NCBI GenBank assembly: GCA_010094045.1
Contig: ML986612.1
Location: forward strand, 266,440-330,439
Direction: 5' to 3'
Source of the DNA: Lojkania enalia
Lineage: Eukaryota > Ascomycota > Dothideomycetes > Pleosporales
DNA length: 64,000 bases
Below the pieces are notes generated by a model. It was not told where the DNA came from, did not search any database, and worked only from the letters and a program-made list of their open reading frames with translations. Shown here one piece after another: positions 44,248 through 53,970 of the stretch (the stretch's first letter is position 1; every line of letters starts with the position of its first letter). The position numbers and the translations under genes are program-made.

Positions 44248-46161
44248 ATGGATCTAGCCGGTAGCAGACTCCCCGCCTGGCGGAGACTGGGTCTGACGCT
44301 CAAGAGCGTCGACCAATCCGGAGACATCGTTTCTGACTCCACAGGCCCCGAGAGCCTTGAGCAGCCTTACGAGGCTGTTCTCAGCGGCGAAGAGAGAAAA
44401 GACATTCATAGGACTGTTGAGCCTACCCCAAACGGAAAACCGTCAAGCCTTGGCAAGCGAAAACCCAACGATAATCCAGCTGAGGGGCATTTTCACGCCT
44501 TTAAGAAGAACAAGAGGAGTGAAGGACATGAACAGGCCAACGGGAATGCCGCAGCTATTGTTTTGAACCCCTCTAAAGAAGAGAACGGAGTTGTCGACTC
44601 CCGCATGGAATCTGCCTTGACGGCAGATATACTGCACCCAAAGGGTGACCCTAATTACAGGAAGAAGAAAGGGCGACAAATCAATTCCCTTGCATTCGGG
44701 CCTACGGTTCCGAAACGACATCAAGATGACGCCCAGAGAGGGCCTATGCACTCTGCTGAACCCTTACCCCATAAGGAATGCCATAAGCATGCCACAGCAC
44801 GGTCACCTTCACCTGGCACCTTTGTAGTGTCAACTGAGACCGATTTGCCTAATTCACCAGTAAATGCTGCCCCTCGAAAAGCTACGCGGCCAGCCCGCTC
44901 CACCACGGAGAGTTCTAAACCAAGTGCTCTAGCACCCTCTCCGCCTCGCACGGATCGAAGAAAGTCAGTGACATTTACGCCGGATACGAAAACTAACGAC
45001 GGGAATAGTGCTTCGGTACTCTTCAAGGAGTGGGTGGCAGAGCAGAAGGGTGCCAGCGACGACACAGAGTTTACTCCAGCTGAGGTGGCACAGTTTGCTG
45101 CACCTCCTAAGGTTCATCCTGCCAATCAGATTCCCGTCCCGGAAATTTCAAGCGGCAAGGAAGAGAAGGAGGTGGAACAGTCGAATAAGAAGCGTAAAAA
45201 GAAGCATATGGACAGCAACTCCCCCGGATTCAAAAAAACAGATCTAACACCACAAGCTGAAGAAGCTCAAGTTGCAGCGCCAGCAAGTACTCCGGGTACT
45301 GCCAAGATAAGCAAGTCTGCAACCAAATCAGCTCAGCAGGAACCGAAAAGCTTCGCTCCAAGGAATACTGGAAAGAAGAAAGACCCGTCAATATATCTCT
45401 CATATCTGTCGCAATATCATAGTGATCGGGATAATTGGAAGTTCAATAAGGCGAAGCAAAACGACGTCCTTGAAAACACCTTGAACGTCTTCCGAATTCC
45501 TGAGGAATACTCAGATGCATTAACCGAGTATATCAAAGGCCTCAAGGGCGCTGGAGTAATCACCAGACTAATTGAAAAGTGTAACGACGCTCTAAACGAA
45601 CTTGATAAAGAGGAAGGAAAAGCAATGAGTACAATGGATGACCCCGAGATCCGGAAAGCCGCCGAAGAGGTGGCGTTCAAAGAACACCTTGCAAAACAGA
45701 AAAAACGAAGGCGTACAGATGCTGATGTCGAAGCTTTGGCCAATCATCCGTATCCGGAGGGTTTCCTTCGAAGGCTTAAACGCCACCGTGCAGTGGCAGT
45801 ACTCTCAGCCCTCCGCCTTGCTACCCCTGCGCCGGTAGCCAGTAAAGTGACTCAACCGAGTGTCACTGTTACTCGAAATAGTCGCAAACGGAAATCAAGG
45901 ACAAATGTATCGAGCGACGAAAGCTCAAGCGAGAGCAGCAGCAGCGACGAAAGTTCAAGCTCCGCTGATTCAGACTCAAAGGAAAGTGACGGTATAGTCT
46001 CGGTTTCAAACGATAGCGATTCAGACAAAGCATCCTCAGGCTCAAGCGATGAAGACGATAGTTCCGAACCAAGCTCCGAATCTGCTAGTGAAAGCAGTGG
46101 AAGCGATGAGGACTTAGAAAGCAGCAGTGCCAGTGACAGTGGCTTGAGGTCAAGCTCGTGA
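44248..46161 (+). CDS. WKF-domain nucleolar protein (Rbp95/C7orf50-like)
   Basis: Intronless, 637 residues. The recognisable part is the WKF domain (Pfam PF10180) at about residues 380-437: YLSQYHSDRDNWKFNKAKQN, VLENTLNVFRIPEEY and YIKGLKGAG. Yeast Rbp95 (Ycr016w) and human C7orf50 share this domain; Rbp95 takes part in early 60S ribosomal subunit assembly in the nucleolus. Flanks are disordered and basic, with many Lys/Arg patches that suit nuclear import (KKNKRSE, KKRKKKHMD, KQKKRRRTD). The last 85 residues form an acidic Ser/Asp/Glu-rich tail (from about 555), as in nucleolar chaperone-like proteins. The N-terminus MDLAGSRLPAWRRLGLTLK is also family-like. Function is inferred from homologues. 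Confidence 0.85.
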   Translation: MDLAGSRLPAWRRLGLTLKSVDQSGDIVSDSTGPESLEQPYEAVLSGEERKDIHRTVEPTPNGKPSSLGKRKPNDNPAEGHFHAFKKNKRSEGHEQANGNAAAIVLNPSKEENGVVDSRMESALTADILHPKGDPNYRKKKGRQINSLAFGPTVPKRHQDDAQRGPMHSAEPLPHKECHKHATARSPSPGTFVVSTETDLPNSPVNAAPRKATRPARSTTESSKPSALAPSPPRTDRRKSVTFTPDTKTNDGNSASVLFKEWVAEQKGASDDTEFTPAEVAQFAAPPKVHPANQIPVPEISSGKEEKEVEQSNKKRKKKHMDSNSPGFKKTDLTPQAEEAQVAAPASTPGTAKISKSATKSAQQEPKSFAPRNTGKKKDPSIYLSYLSQYHSDRDNWKFNKAKQNDVLENTLNVFRIPEEYSDALTEYIKGLKGAGVITRLIEKCNDALNELDKEEGKAMSTMDDPEIRKAAEEVAFKEHLAKQKKRRRTDADVEALANHPYPEGFLRRLKRHRAVAVLSALRLATPAPVASKVTQPSVTVTRNSRKRKSRTNVSSDESSSESSSSDESSSSADSDSKESDGIVSVSNDSDSDKASSGSSDEDDSSEPSSESASESSGSDEDLESSSASDSGLRSSS

Positions 46162-46389
46162 CTGTTGGTTAATTTCTAACATTCATCAATGGATACTCTA
46201 TATAGGGCATGGTTCTTGCGGGTCATTCCGACTCGACAAAGCGTATTACGTGTATAGCTTAAGATGTACTAAATATATATATTGGTCTAGCTAGCAAAAT
46301 ACCACAAAGCCATCGCAACACCTATCTAGTCGCATCCCTGTTTGGCTTAGCAATAGCCAGAGATGATATGTCACATTGAGCCCAAGACC

Positions 46390-46950
46390 AACGTATTGTA
46401 CAAGTGAGCTGCGTATACAAGCGAGCTACGCACTTTTGCGAAGAGAACACGACCATCTATCTATCAGCGGGACGCAACAACCACCTCATCCTAAATCAAT
46501 CTATAGAGAAGGTTGAATATCGCTTTCCCCATCAATTATCAATAAGAGCCAAATTCAGAGCGTACGAGCTGCAGCAAGGCCAATAACGTTCCCGAATCAA
46601 CACTCAGAATACGACGCGCTAGCACCTCTTCTCGACGCGACTGTGAGGCCCAAATCAAAGAAGCTCACGAAGCTAGAAGAATCAACTATGTTTTCAGCGT
46701 ATAATAGATCTATTTTCTCGCGGGTATCCTCCTTATATCGATAGTGTGCGAGATGTGGCTAATCATCTGCTCAGAGCTCGTTCTACCGATAGATGGCTAT
46801 TCAACTTCGTCAGGCGTACAAAGGAGCTCAAACCACACATCTGTCGAAAGTACGACTATCAGCGAGCTCTCTGTGAGGGCCATAAGGTTATCAGCCACTA
46901 GTTCAGCCTAGAATGCAATACTAAAGCAAAGTATAGTATTACGATAGTAA
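46390..46950 (+). mobile_element. Relic of a Fot1/pogo-family DNA transposon (5' part of transposase)
   Basis: Broken coding sequence in several frames matches the N-terminal DNA-binding half of Fot1/Tigger-like transposases. In order: QSIEKVEYR (about 46499), then CSKANNVPESTLRIRR (helix-turn-helix, about 46570-46620), KKLTKLEES (about 46657), IDSVRDVANHLLRARS and LFNFVRRTKELKPHICRKYD (CENPB-type domain, about 46736-46858), QRALCEGHKVIS, a stop, and NTKAKYSI (about 46919). At least three frame changes and one stop show it is dead. Upstream, at 46399-46440, TACAAGTGAGCTGCG and TACAAGCGAGCTACGCACTT resemble the terminal repeat seen at the second relic (57090). The catalytic DDE half was not found downstream. 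Confidence 0.85.
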
Positions 46951-48309
46951 CTCTATGTCCGGGGACTTCTGACTCCCTTTTCGGAAGTTTTTAGCCGCCG
47001 CTTTTGGAGTCACTTGCACCGAAAGTGCCCAGTCCAACCCCTGCAACTCCATCAGCTCTTATTGCCTAGTTCCCGCACCGCCATATGCTTTCATACTTCC
47101 TAGATTCTAAAATTCATAATAACTAAAGGAGCCCAAAAATGGACCTACATCCATCCTATCAATATATTGTCGACGCTTCTCCCGCCATGCTCTCCTAGTG
47201 GGAATGTCGCATTGTCTACACTTGGAGTAGCCTGACGCGTGCGTTCGCTTGCCCTCCATTAACCCGCTGTCCTTGCTCGCATCCCATCATACTATATAGC
47301 TCCCCCTTTCTGCTTTTATTTAATGCGGGCTCCTATTACATTTAGCAGCATGTTCTGCGTGGTCTGCTGTCAGTCTGTCCTGCTGATTTATCATCGATGT
47401 CGCTCTGATAGCTATCGAGCGCCTTCTCGCCTTCCTCCTGGACCGCCGGTATACGCATAACCACCCGCAATCGAGGAAGCATACGGATGCATACGCACTA
47501 CAACCCAAACCCATATCTTCAGCTAAGTATTATCAAAAACTCCGCGAAGATCTTAGAGCGATAGGGAGGGTAAAGAGCAACCATTCCCTATCAACATGTG
47601 ATGATGGGCTCCAATGGCCTGCCAGCAGCTAGGCTAGGCAGGTTCAGGTTCCATTTCAGCTATACAGAAGCAGCGACCCGAAAGGCATATAGGAGCTTCG
47701 CTCCTATATACTCGACTCGCTACCAACGCGCTATCTGTCCCGTGTGGATTAATCCGGCTAGCCCAGGATTAAGCGAAGAAGCATCAAGGCCTGCACATCC
47801 GCTCAAGGGGTCGAGTCAGGTGACCCGGTCATGTGATTATAGGACGGGTCGACGATTAATGTAAATGAGGTCTTAGAGAGATAAATAAGGCAAAGAATTT
47901 TATACTTGAGATTATAGTTTATAAAGCCAGCTCCAGATACTACTTATCACGGAGGCAGGTGTAGAATCGAATATAGAACGGAGTAAATATTGAGATAGCC
48001 ACGAGATGCACGTAATCCATGTTGAGGAATTCAATTACAAGGACGTTGCGTACCGAGCAACGTAACAGAAGGACATGAATAAATACAAGAAAGCTCAGGC
48101 CCTAGCCCGAGCTCCAATTAGGTCCCTCATGCCGGAGCAACAATCTTCCACTATCAAACCGGGTTTCCAAATATATTCCTGGGTTAGTTTTGGCTAGGCT
48201 TAGATCGGGCCGTGTAGGGAGCGCCGTTCAATCAGCCAGCTCTAGGGATAGCTCAGCCTCGGCTGGCTCATGCTTGCCGGCTAGGTTCTGTATCCGAGCG
48301 GAACCTCAG
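46951..48309. other. Intergenic region, possibly further transposon debris
   Basis: Short coding-like stretches without family match, such as ALIAIERLLAFLLDRRYTHN and AKYYQKLREDLRAIGRVKS around 47403-47580 (plus). May be further mobile-element remains. The ORF at 47598-47864 is unsupported. Confidence 0.35.
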
Positions 48310-48647
48310 TGTCACGGGCAGTCCCGTGACATAGGAGTGGTATAGTTCCTATATAAGAGCCTAGGCTATATATATAGTATAGGCTTCCTCACATTTCAAT
48401 TGAACGGTGCACTGACTTCTATTATGGCTTGAGCGGTTCATTAATTTGTAGAGCAAGCAGCTCTACTCAGAGAGTAATCGGATCCATTTGTAGAGCTAGA
48501 TCTAAGCTCCGATGGTAGCGCACTTAGCTAGGAAACCCATGATGTTGCATTGATCAACCACTAGATCGCGCAGTTCGTCCTTTGGGTAAGACTTCTGGCA
48601 ATAATTCCTCATTCGGAATAGCTAACACTCGTGGCCTAGGTGTCACA
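48310..48647. repeat. Possible solo or truncated LTR
   Basis: Starts with a perfect inverted repeat, TGTCACGGG-CAGT-CCCGTGACA (48310-48331), contains a TATATAAGAG promoter-like box (about 48351-48360) and ends with TGTCACA (48641-48647). TGTCAC-type starts and CA ends are common in fungal Ty3/gypsy LTRs. No target-site duplication was seen and no gag/pol follows, so this is tentative. Confidence 0.3.
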
Positions 48648-49880
48648 GATCCTGGCCCCTATAGAAATTGTCTTTGCTGTCTTTGGAACATCCAAAGATG
48701 TTTTTCATTTTGAGAGAAATCTGAGGTCCTTTCTCATTGGTGTTATTATTGTGGCTATGATTTAAAGTTCTGTTTTAATTATTGTATTTTTTTTTTTTTT
48801 TCAAATCGACCTGAGACCTTGCGCGATGTCTTTAGGTGATTGAAGTTGGATTGAATGATACGACGGAAAGATCGAACGACCTCTCTACTAGATGGCTGCA
48901 TTTCCTATGATCCTCGAGGATTGCTATAAGTCTAGATGTCATGTGGCAGTTTTAGTAGCAAGGTGAATAAGTTGGTTTGGTCATGATGGTACTGCTTCTA
49001 CTGATATTCAATTTTACTAGTACGTCACGGGCATTCCTTGAGCACTATGCAAAAAGCAAACACATTTATCTATATAAGTAGCTACCCAACCGGTTGCTAG
49101 AAATCAGTGAAAATTGAACCTGCTGAGATCTGCCAACCTCCCATATGCCAAGTTGTCGATATATCTCTGCTAGTATGTCGGGATGCCTCCAAAAGCGGAA
49201 GAAAATGGATCGCCCGGTGTACCTTCATGATAGACTCTCTTCTAAATCAAAGTCGAACCCCATCGAAATGTTTTATTTTCCACGCAGAAAAGTTAAATTA
49301 CTAATCCTAAATTAATTCATTGGGTACGACCGCCCGTTCAACCTCCTGGTCCTCCTGTTCCGCCAGCGATGCAAACTAGGCGAAAGCGGTTCTATGGATA
49401 CGCTTGAGATACAGCACTAAACATTAAAGTAATTTGTCATCATCACATTTATTTGTTTACTCGATGTTTTCTTCTTTCAAAACAAATCACTACTCTAAAC
49501 AAGACTATCAGTCGCCGTGCAAGCCATGTCGGTTGTATCAATCCCTACGAAACCAACCACCCAATGCACTCTATCTGCATCGTCCCTCCACAAATCCATA
49601 TCGCATTCTATTGCTCACCCCAATCCAGGGAAGCATGAACATCAATTCTAGAACCTCACATCTCCATGTCTACCCACAGTCTTCCACTCTCCATGATATA
49701 CACCCTACTTTACAGCTGGCCTCGAAGCCATAATGGCTGAGGGTTAAACCGTTGCGTATATTTGATAAGGTGGACAGCTTGCTTACGAAGTTGTCGTGAT
49801 ATCGACATCATTAAGACAGAATTTATTTTCTACATTATTCCTAATGGCGAGTGAAAAAGTAGAATATTAGAATAGCGGCC
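48648..49880. other. Intergenic region, no gene seen
   Basis: AT-rich, with a poly-T run near 48787-48800. ORFs at 49107-49304 and 49434-49733 lack motifs; the latter is simple Ser/Pro/His/Tyr-rich. Includes the 3' flank of the gene ending at 49881. Confidence 0.45.
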
Positions 49881-51002
49881 CTACCGAATAGAGCGCCAGG
49901 GAATAATAACATCAGCTGAAGCGGTTGAACTTTCAGAATTGCAAGTACTGACGACAGGAGAAGAAACACCTAGCTGCGTAGACGCTGCCTGTGGAGGGCC
50001 GTTCGAAGCGCTGGGCGCCTGGCTTGGTGCAACAGTTGACTCCACAGGCGGTAGGATAGCCGAATTCTTCTGGCCCTCTTCGTCGTTGAAGAGCTTGCCC
50101 CAGGCATCTTGGATTTTAGAAAAGGTTGGTCCTCTCTTCAGTTTCCTCACTGCCTCGGCTGGGTCCTTGGAGGGACTCCTGCGCTTCTCACCAGCGGGCT
50201 GCGGCGGAAGCGGTTGTAGGTCGGCCCGGGCAAGTGGTCCCGAGTATTGCCCGATAGAGAGGCCAGTTGGCGGGACGGGTGGAGCGGAGGCGAAGGCCTC
50301 CGAATACGTCGTTGAAATTCCTCGCGGTTGGGCAGGTGGGGCTGCAGCGGACCAAGGGTCTTCTGAGGGCCTTGCGCTCGCCAACACAACTCTCCTCTCG
50401 CTGCCCATCGGCATATATGCCCCAGCGCTGGTGTCATTCGGAGGGACGGGGTGAGCGATTGATAGTGGCGCACGCTGCGTCTCGCCCGAGTAGCTAGCTA
50501 CGCTTGCCTGGTTCGGCGGCCTTGGTGGCGCGCTGCCGTGAGACTCCGTAGAAGTCGCCTCGCGAATGTTTGTAGATGATTTGAATTCCTTCTGTTCAGG
50601 AGCAGTTCGGGGAGAAGGAGGGCCATGAATGGCGGCTATTCTCTCGTGGGTCTTCCCTTGGGGTTGATTCCAAGGAAGTGCTGGGTGGAGCGGTCGTAGC
50701 GTGAGGTTGACGGCGGAGTTTAAGCCGCCGAAGGCATTTTCGCGCTTGAGACTCGGAGCCTGGACAATAGTTGAGGGTTGGAGGGGTATTGACCAATCTT
50801 TGGGGAAGATCTGGTTATATTTGCGTCCTGGTTGCGGCTGTTGCGACGCTGGTCGTGGTGGACATTTTATCTTAGTGCTGGAGGCAACCGCAGGTGGGGG
50901 CATCCCAAATGGACTCCCGTTCGCCGCCTGGGGGCCGCCAACGCTCCATTTCGCTGGGAACGATTTCGAATAGCTCCTCTGGCTTGCTGCAATTTGCGAC
51001 AT
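49881..51002 (-). CDS. Hypothetical disordered Pro/Ser/Ala-rich protein
   Basis: Intronless, 373 residues. Almost wholly low-complexity: Pro, Ala, Ser and Gln rich, with no membrane segment or signal peptide. Loose repeats combine a PPxPP run with a following YSG or AYMP motif (PPRPPNQASVASYSG, HPVPPNDTSAGAYMP, PPVPPTGLSIGQYSG). One better-conserved-looking patch near residue 290 is basic and helical: AVRKLKRGPTFSKIQDAWGKLF. PPxPP runs suggest SH3/EVH1-type ligands; an adaptor is possible but unproven. An antisense ORF of 171 codons (49939-50454) mirrors the composition and is taken as a shadow. Divergent from the CorA-like gene at 51313. Confidence 0.6.
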   Translation of the reverse strand: MSQIAASQRSYSKSFPAKWSVGGPQAANGSPFGMPPPAVASSTKIKCPPRPASQQPQPGRKYNQIFPKDWSIPLQPSTIVQAPSLKRENAFGGLNSAVNLTLRPLHPALPWNQPQGKTHERIAAIHGPPSPRTAPEQKEFKSSTNIREATSTESHGSAPPRPPNQASVASYSGETQRAPLSIAHPVPPNDTSAGAYMPMGSERRVVLASARPSEDPWSAAAPPAQPRGISTTYSEAFASAPPVPPTGLSIGQYSGPLARADLQPLPPQPAGEKRRSPSKDPAEAVRKLKRGPTFSKIQDAWGKLFNDEEGQKNSAILPPVESTVAPSQAPSASNGPPQAASTQLGVSSPVVSTCNSESSTASADVIIPWRSIR

Positions 51003-51312
51003 TCTTATTTCTGGCGTCGGGATTAGAACGGAAACAGGATGCGGGGGCTCTTTTGGATAGAGAGAAACGGCTGAACAACGAAGAAAGTAAAGGGACCAGC
51101 GCGCAACAGTGGCGTATATCTTCCTGCTCAGCCTCTTTAGTTCCGTGACGTCTGCATGCGGCTTGCATAAGCTGCTAGGCTAGGAGGGGCTATGCACGCC
51201 AGCCTTGCAGACCAGCTCCTCAGCACTCCAGAGTTCAGCCTGGCGATTCAGGTCCGAACTTTCAATGCAACGCCGCCTTGCTCCCCATTTTCTCAAACTT
51301 GCGGATTGAATT
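51003..51312. promoter_or_regulatory. Divergent promoter region
   Basis: 310 bp between the disordered-protein gene and the CorA-like gene. Short overlapping ORFs only; no recognised site. Confidence 0.4.
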
Positions 51313-53529
51313 ATGGAGACCGCCTCATCACCATCTATGCCACAAAATTCACCTTTCCCACAGCCATCCCCTCAGAGCAGCGGGCTACTTCATCCCAACT
51401 ACGTCCCAGGGCCTGCCACATTCAGCCTTCCGGGCTACGAGCCAGAGCTGTACGCTATTGGGAAAACTTGAAACCCTCTACTGTGTAATCCTACTAATTA
51501 GAATATAGTGATTATGCTAAGGACGTTAGTCGTGCCTGGAAGGAATTCGAGAAAAACGAGCTGTACAAGGAGACAGACATTTACACCTTACGTTGTAGTA
51601 GGAAGTGGTCTGGTTCGTCTACCAATTTGCATGATGCCATTTGAATGTCCCTTAGCTAATCCTAACCAGACAGCCAGGACACGCGTCTCAACGACAAGTT
51701 ATTGAACTACATCATTAAGGTGAACTGCTACTACTAATTTCGATTCCACAAGTATGCTAAAAGCTATAGAAAAATGAAAAACTTGCTTTCGAGTTATTGT
51801 AGGGCTTTCCGCCATATTCCTTACAACTAATTCGCTCACGATGGAATGTAGTTCTATCTCTCGGTATCTTGTCAAGAACCAAGAACCCCTTCCGCCAGAA
51901 CCGAAGAAACTTCGGATTACCTCTAAAGGTCTCCGTTCACTTTTAAGCAAATACGATATTCCCTCCGCTTTCACTTCGGCGGTATGTCGCCATTACCAAA
52001 CCTGCGGGACAGGGCTGAGAGAGCGAATCGACATCAAATCCTCTGGGTCAGTCTGGGAGTATTGGTGTCTAATCCCTGTTCGAGTGCAGGTTCGGTGCAA
52101 AGATGATGCCCATGTCCATGCAAAGAGTACAGCTGGGAGCAATCAGATGGACCCATTCCATTACATCCATCTCCCCGATTCTCATGTCGATGTTCGAGGT
52201 TCCCGTATCGCCCTTTTTACGAGACACGACTGCGGCACCGGTTCAACCTTTGTGCTAGTAATCAACTTCTCGGATGGCCGATGGTTTGACATCATAGAGG
52301 AACCACTGAAAAGAATCGAAGACACGATCAATTCTCGTGGATCTGGGATTGCCCATGCTGAGCCTGCATTTGTCCACCTTATATTCTTATCCGGCGTCAT
52401 CCGCTGGTGGAACAATGTTCTACTGAGCTTCAACCAGCAACTAATCGAATGCGTAAGAAAAACCATCCCTTCTTTCAGCGAGAAAAAAAAAAAGCGCAAG
52501 AAGCAACAAGCTAAATACCAAATAGGAGAAGAAGCTCCAGGAAGTCATGGACATGTCAGACGATAACTCTACCAATATCTATGCAGAGCTAAATAAGAGC
52601 CTCCATGTTATGGCTGCTCATCTACACCGTTACAGCTCTGAACTTGGTCAACTAGAAGGTATATTGCTAGAGCTTCAAGAACAGCACAAAAAGTCTAGGC
52701 CGGCCGTAAACGATAAAGATGTTCCTGGGGATAACACTGCAAATGGTATTGATTTGTTAGACGATATGGATAAGCGAAGCACCATTGACGAAAGAAAAAG
52801 TGGCTGTGAGTCCATAGAGGAATGGCGCCGGGCCAGGAATGGGTTCGCGCAGTTGCTCTCTCAACTTCGTGCCGTCAGTATAAGTGGGAGGGAGCTGGAG
52901 AGCAAGATTCAAAACATCGTTGCTCTGGTGTGTATTAAAACTTCATGCTTGCTCTTTATATCATATCCTGTACTAATGTCTTCTAACAGCTTTTCAACAA
53001 TTCTACACATCAAGAGGCGAAGATCTCTCGAACCGTCGCAATGCAATCCTACGAACTAACCCAGAAAATGGGCGAAGATAGCATCGCAATGAAAACAGTA
53101 CGGTCCTTGCACAATTTTCTCGTAGAAAAAAAAAAAAAAAAAAAATAACACTAGCCTGCAGATTGCTATATTGACTATGTTCTTCCTCCCCGGCACCTCT
53201 TATGCGGTAGGATAGTGATCCACCAATCCTTGCCAAAGACGTCATCCCTGACCCTTTCATGCTAGGCTATCCTCTCCATGCCATTTTTCTCAACAAATAA
53301 ATACCTAACAGATGCCGCGCGGTTTTGGATTTGGGCATTGTTGACTGTACCTTCGATGGCGGTGGCATTCTTTATTTTCTGGCGCGTCACGAAGAGGCAG
53401 AAGCGAAACGCCTCTCCTCCAGCCGGGGTTGCGATAACCCCCAGCAACGGCGCCAGCAACTGCACCAGCCACAATGCCAGTTCTAGTCGCGATATCGAGA
53501 TGTTGGATTTACCGAACGGGAGCGCTTAA
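51313..53529 (+). pseudogene. CorA-like membrane protein gene with a single frameshift
   Basis: Eight exons fit: 51313-51449, 51509-51594, 51670-51719, 51803-52452, 52541-52927, 52990-53097, 53162-53206, 53266-53529 (about 575 codons). All phases agree except inside exon 4, which is 650 nt. Its first part reads GFPPYSLQLIRSRWNVV, and from about 51850 the frame must move to CSSISRYLVKNQEPLPPEPK, so one base appears lost. The C-terminal part is typical of fungal CorA-like proteins: coiled helices (HLHRYSSELGQLEGILLELQ), EAKISRTVAMQSYEL, then IAILTMFFLPGTSYA and FWIWALLTVPSMAVAFFIFW as the membrane pair. The GMN motif of true CorA Mg2+ channels is absent, as usual in this fungal group. A sequencing error or an alternative N-terminus starting at Met 51841 could rescue it. 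Confidence 0.75.
53126..53145. repeat. Poly(A) tract in an intron of the CorA-like gene
   Basis: About 20 A in the 64-bp intron 53098-53161, between donor GTACGG and acceptor CTGCAG. Confidence 0.85.
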
Positions 53530-53970
53530 CCAACGTAAGAGATGTTTATGTATTCTGTAAGCAAGGGTGGGGAGTTGATAGTATTGATAAGAGTGTCTCC
53601 ACGCATGTGTGTGAGATGTGTATGAGTACATGAGATCTGAAGCTCTTATATAGGCGGATAGCCGTGTCATCACTTATGTGATAGCCATCCTCGGCTTACA
53701 TATTTATTTAGTGTTTAATAGTGTTTACCATACTGCCCGTTTTTGTCATCGATATAGAAGAAACCACCACGAGCAAAGGCCAACCTTCTGCCCGCCTGAA
53801 ATGCTGCCTTATACATAATCGTGGAAGAAACCTATTCCCTTAAATAAAGTAGGAGCTCCCAAAAAGAAATCATCCCAGTTATTTTTTTTTTTTTTTTTAT
53901 TTATTTATTTATTTTATTTGGGAGGTCAAATGTAGCTAATAGAAACATAAAATCCGAAACCCTTTCAACG
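53530..53970. other. Intergenic region between convergent genes
   Basis: 3' flanks of the CorA-like and vWA genes. Contains a poly-T run and a TTTA-type microsatellite at about 53882-53918. Confidence 0.6.

Noticed and set aside
49939..50454. 171-codon plus-strand ORF
   Set aside because: Antisense mirror of the GC-rich, Pro/Ala-rich gene 49881-51002; its Gly/Ala/Ser bias is that of a complementary-strand shadow.
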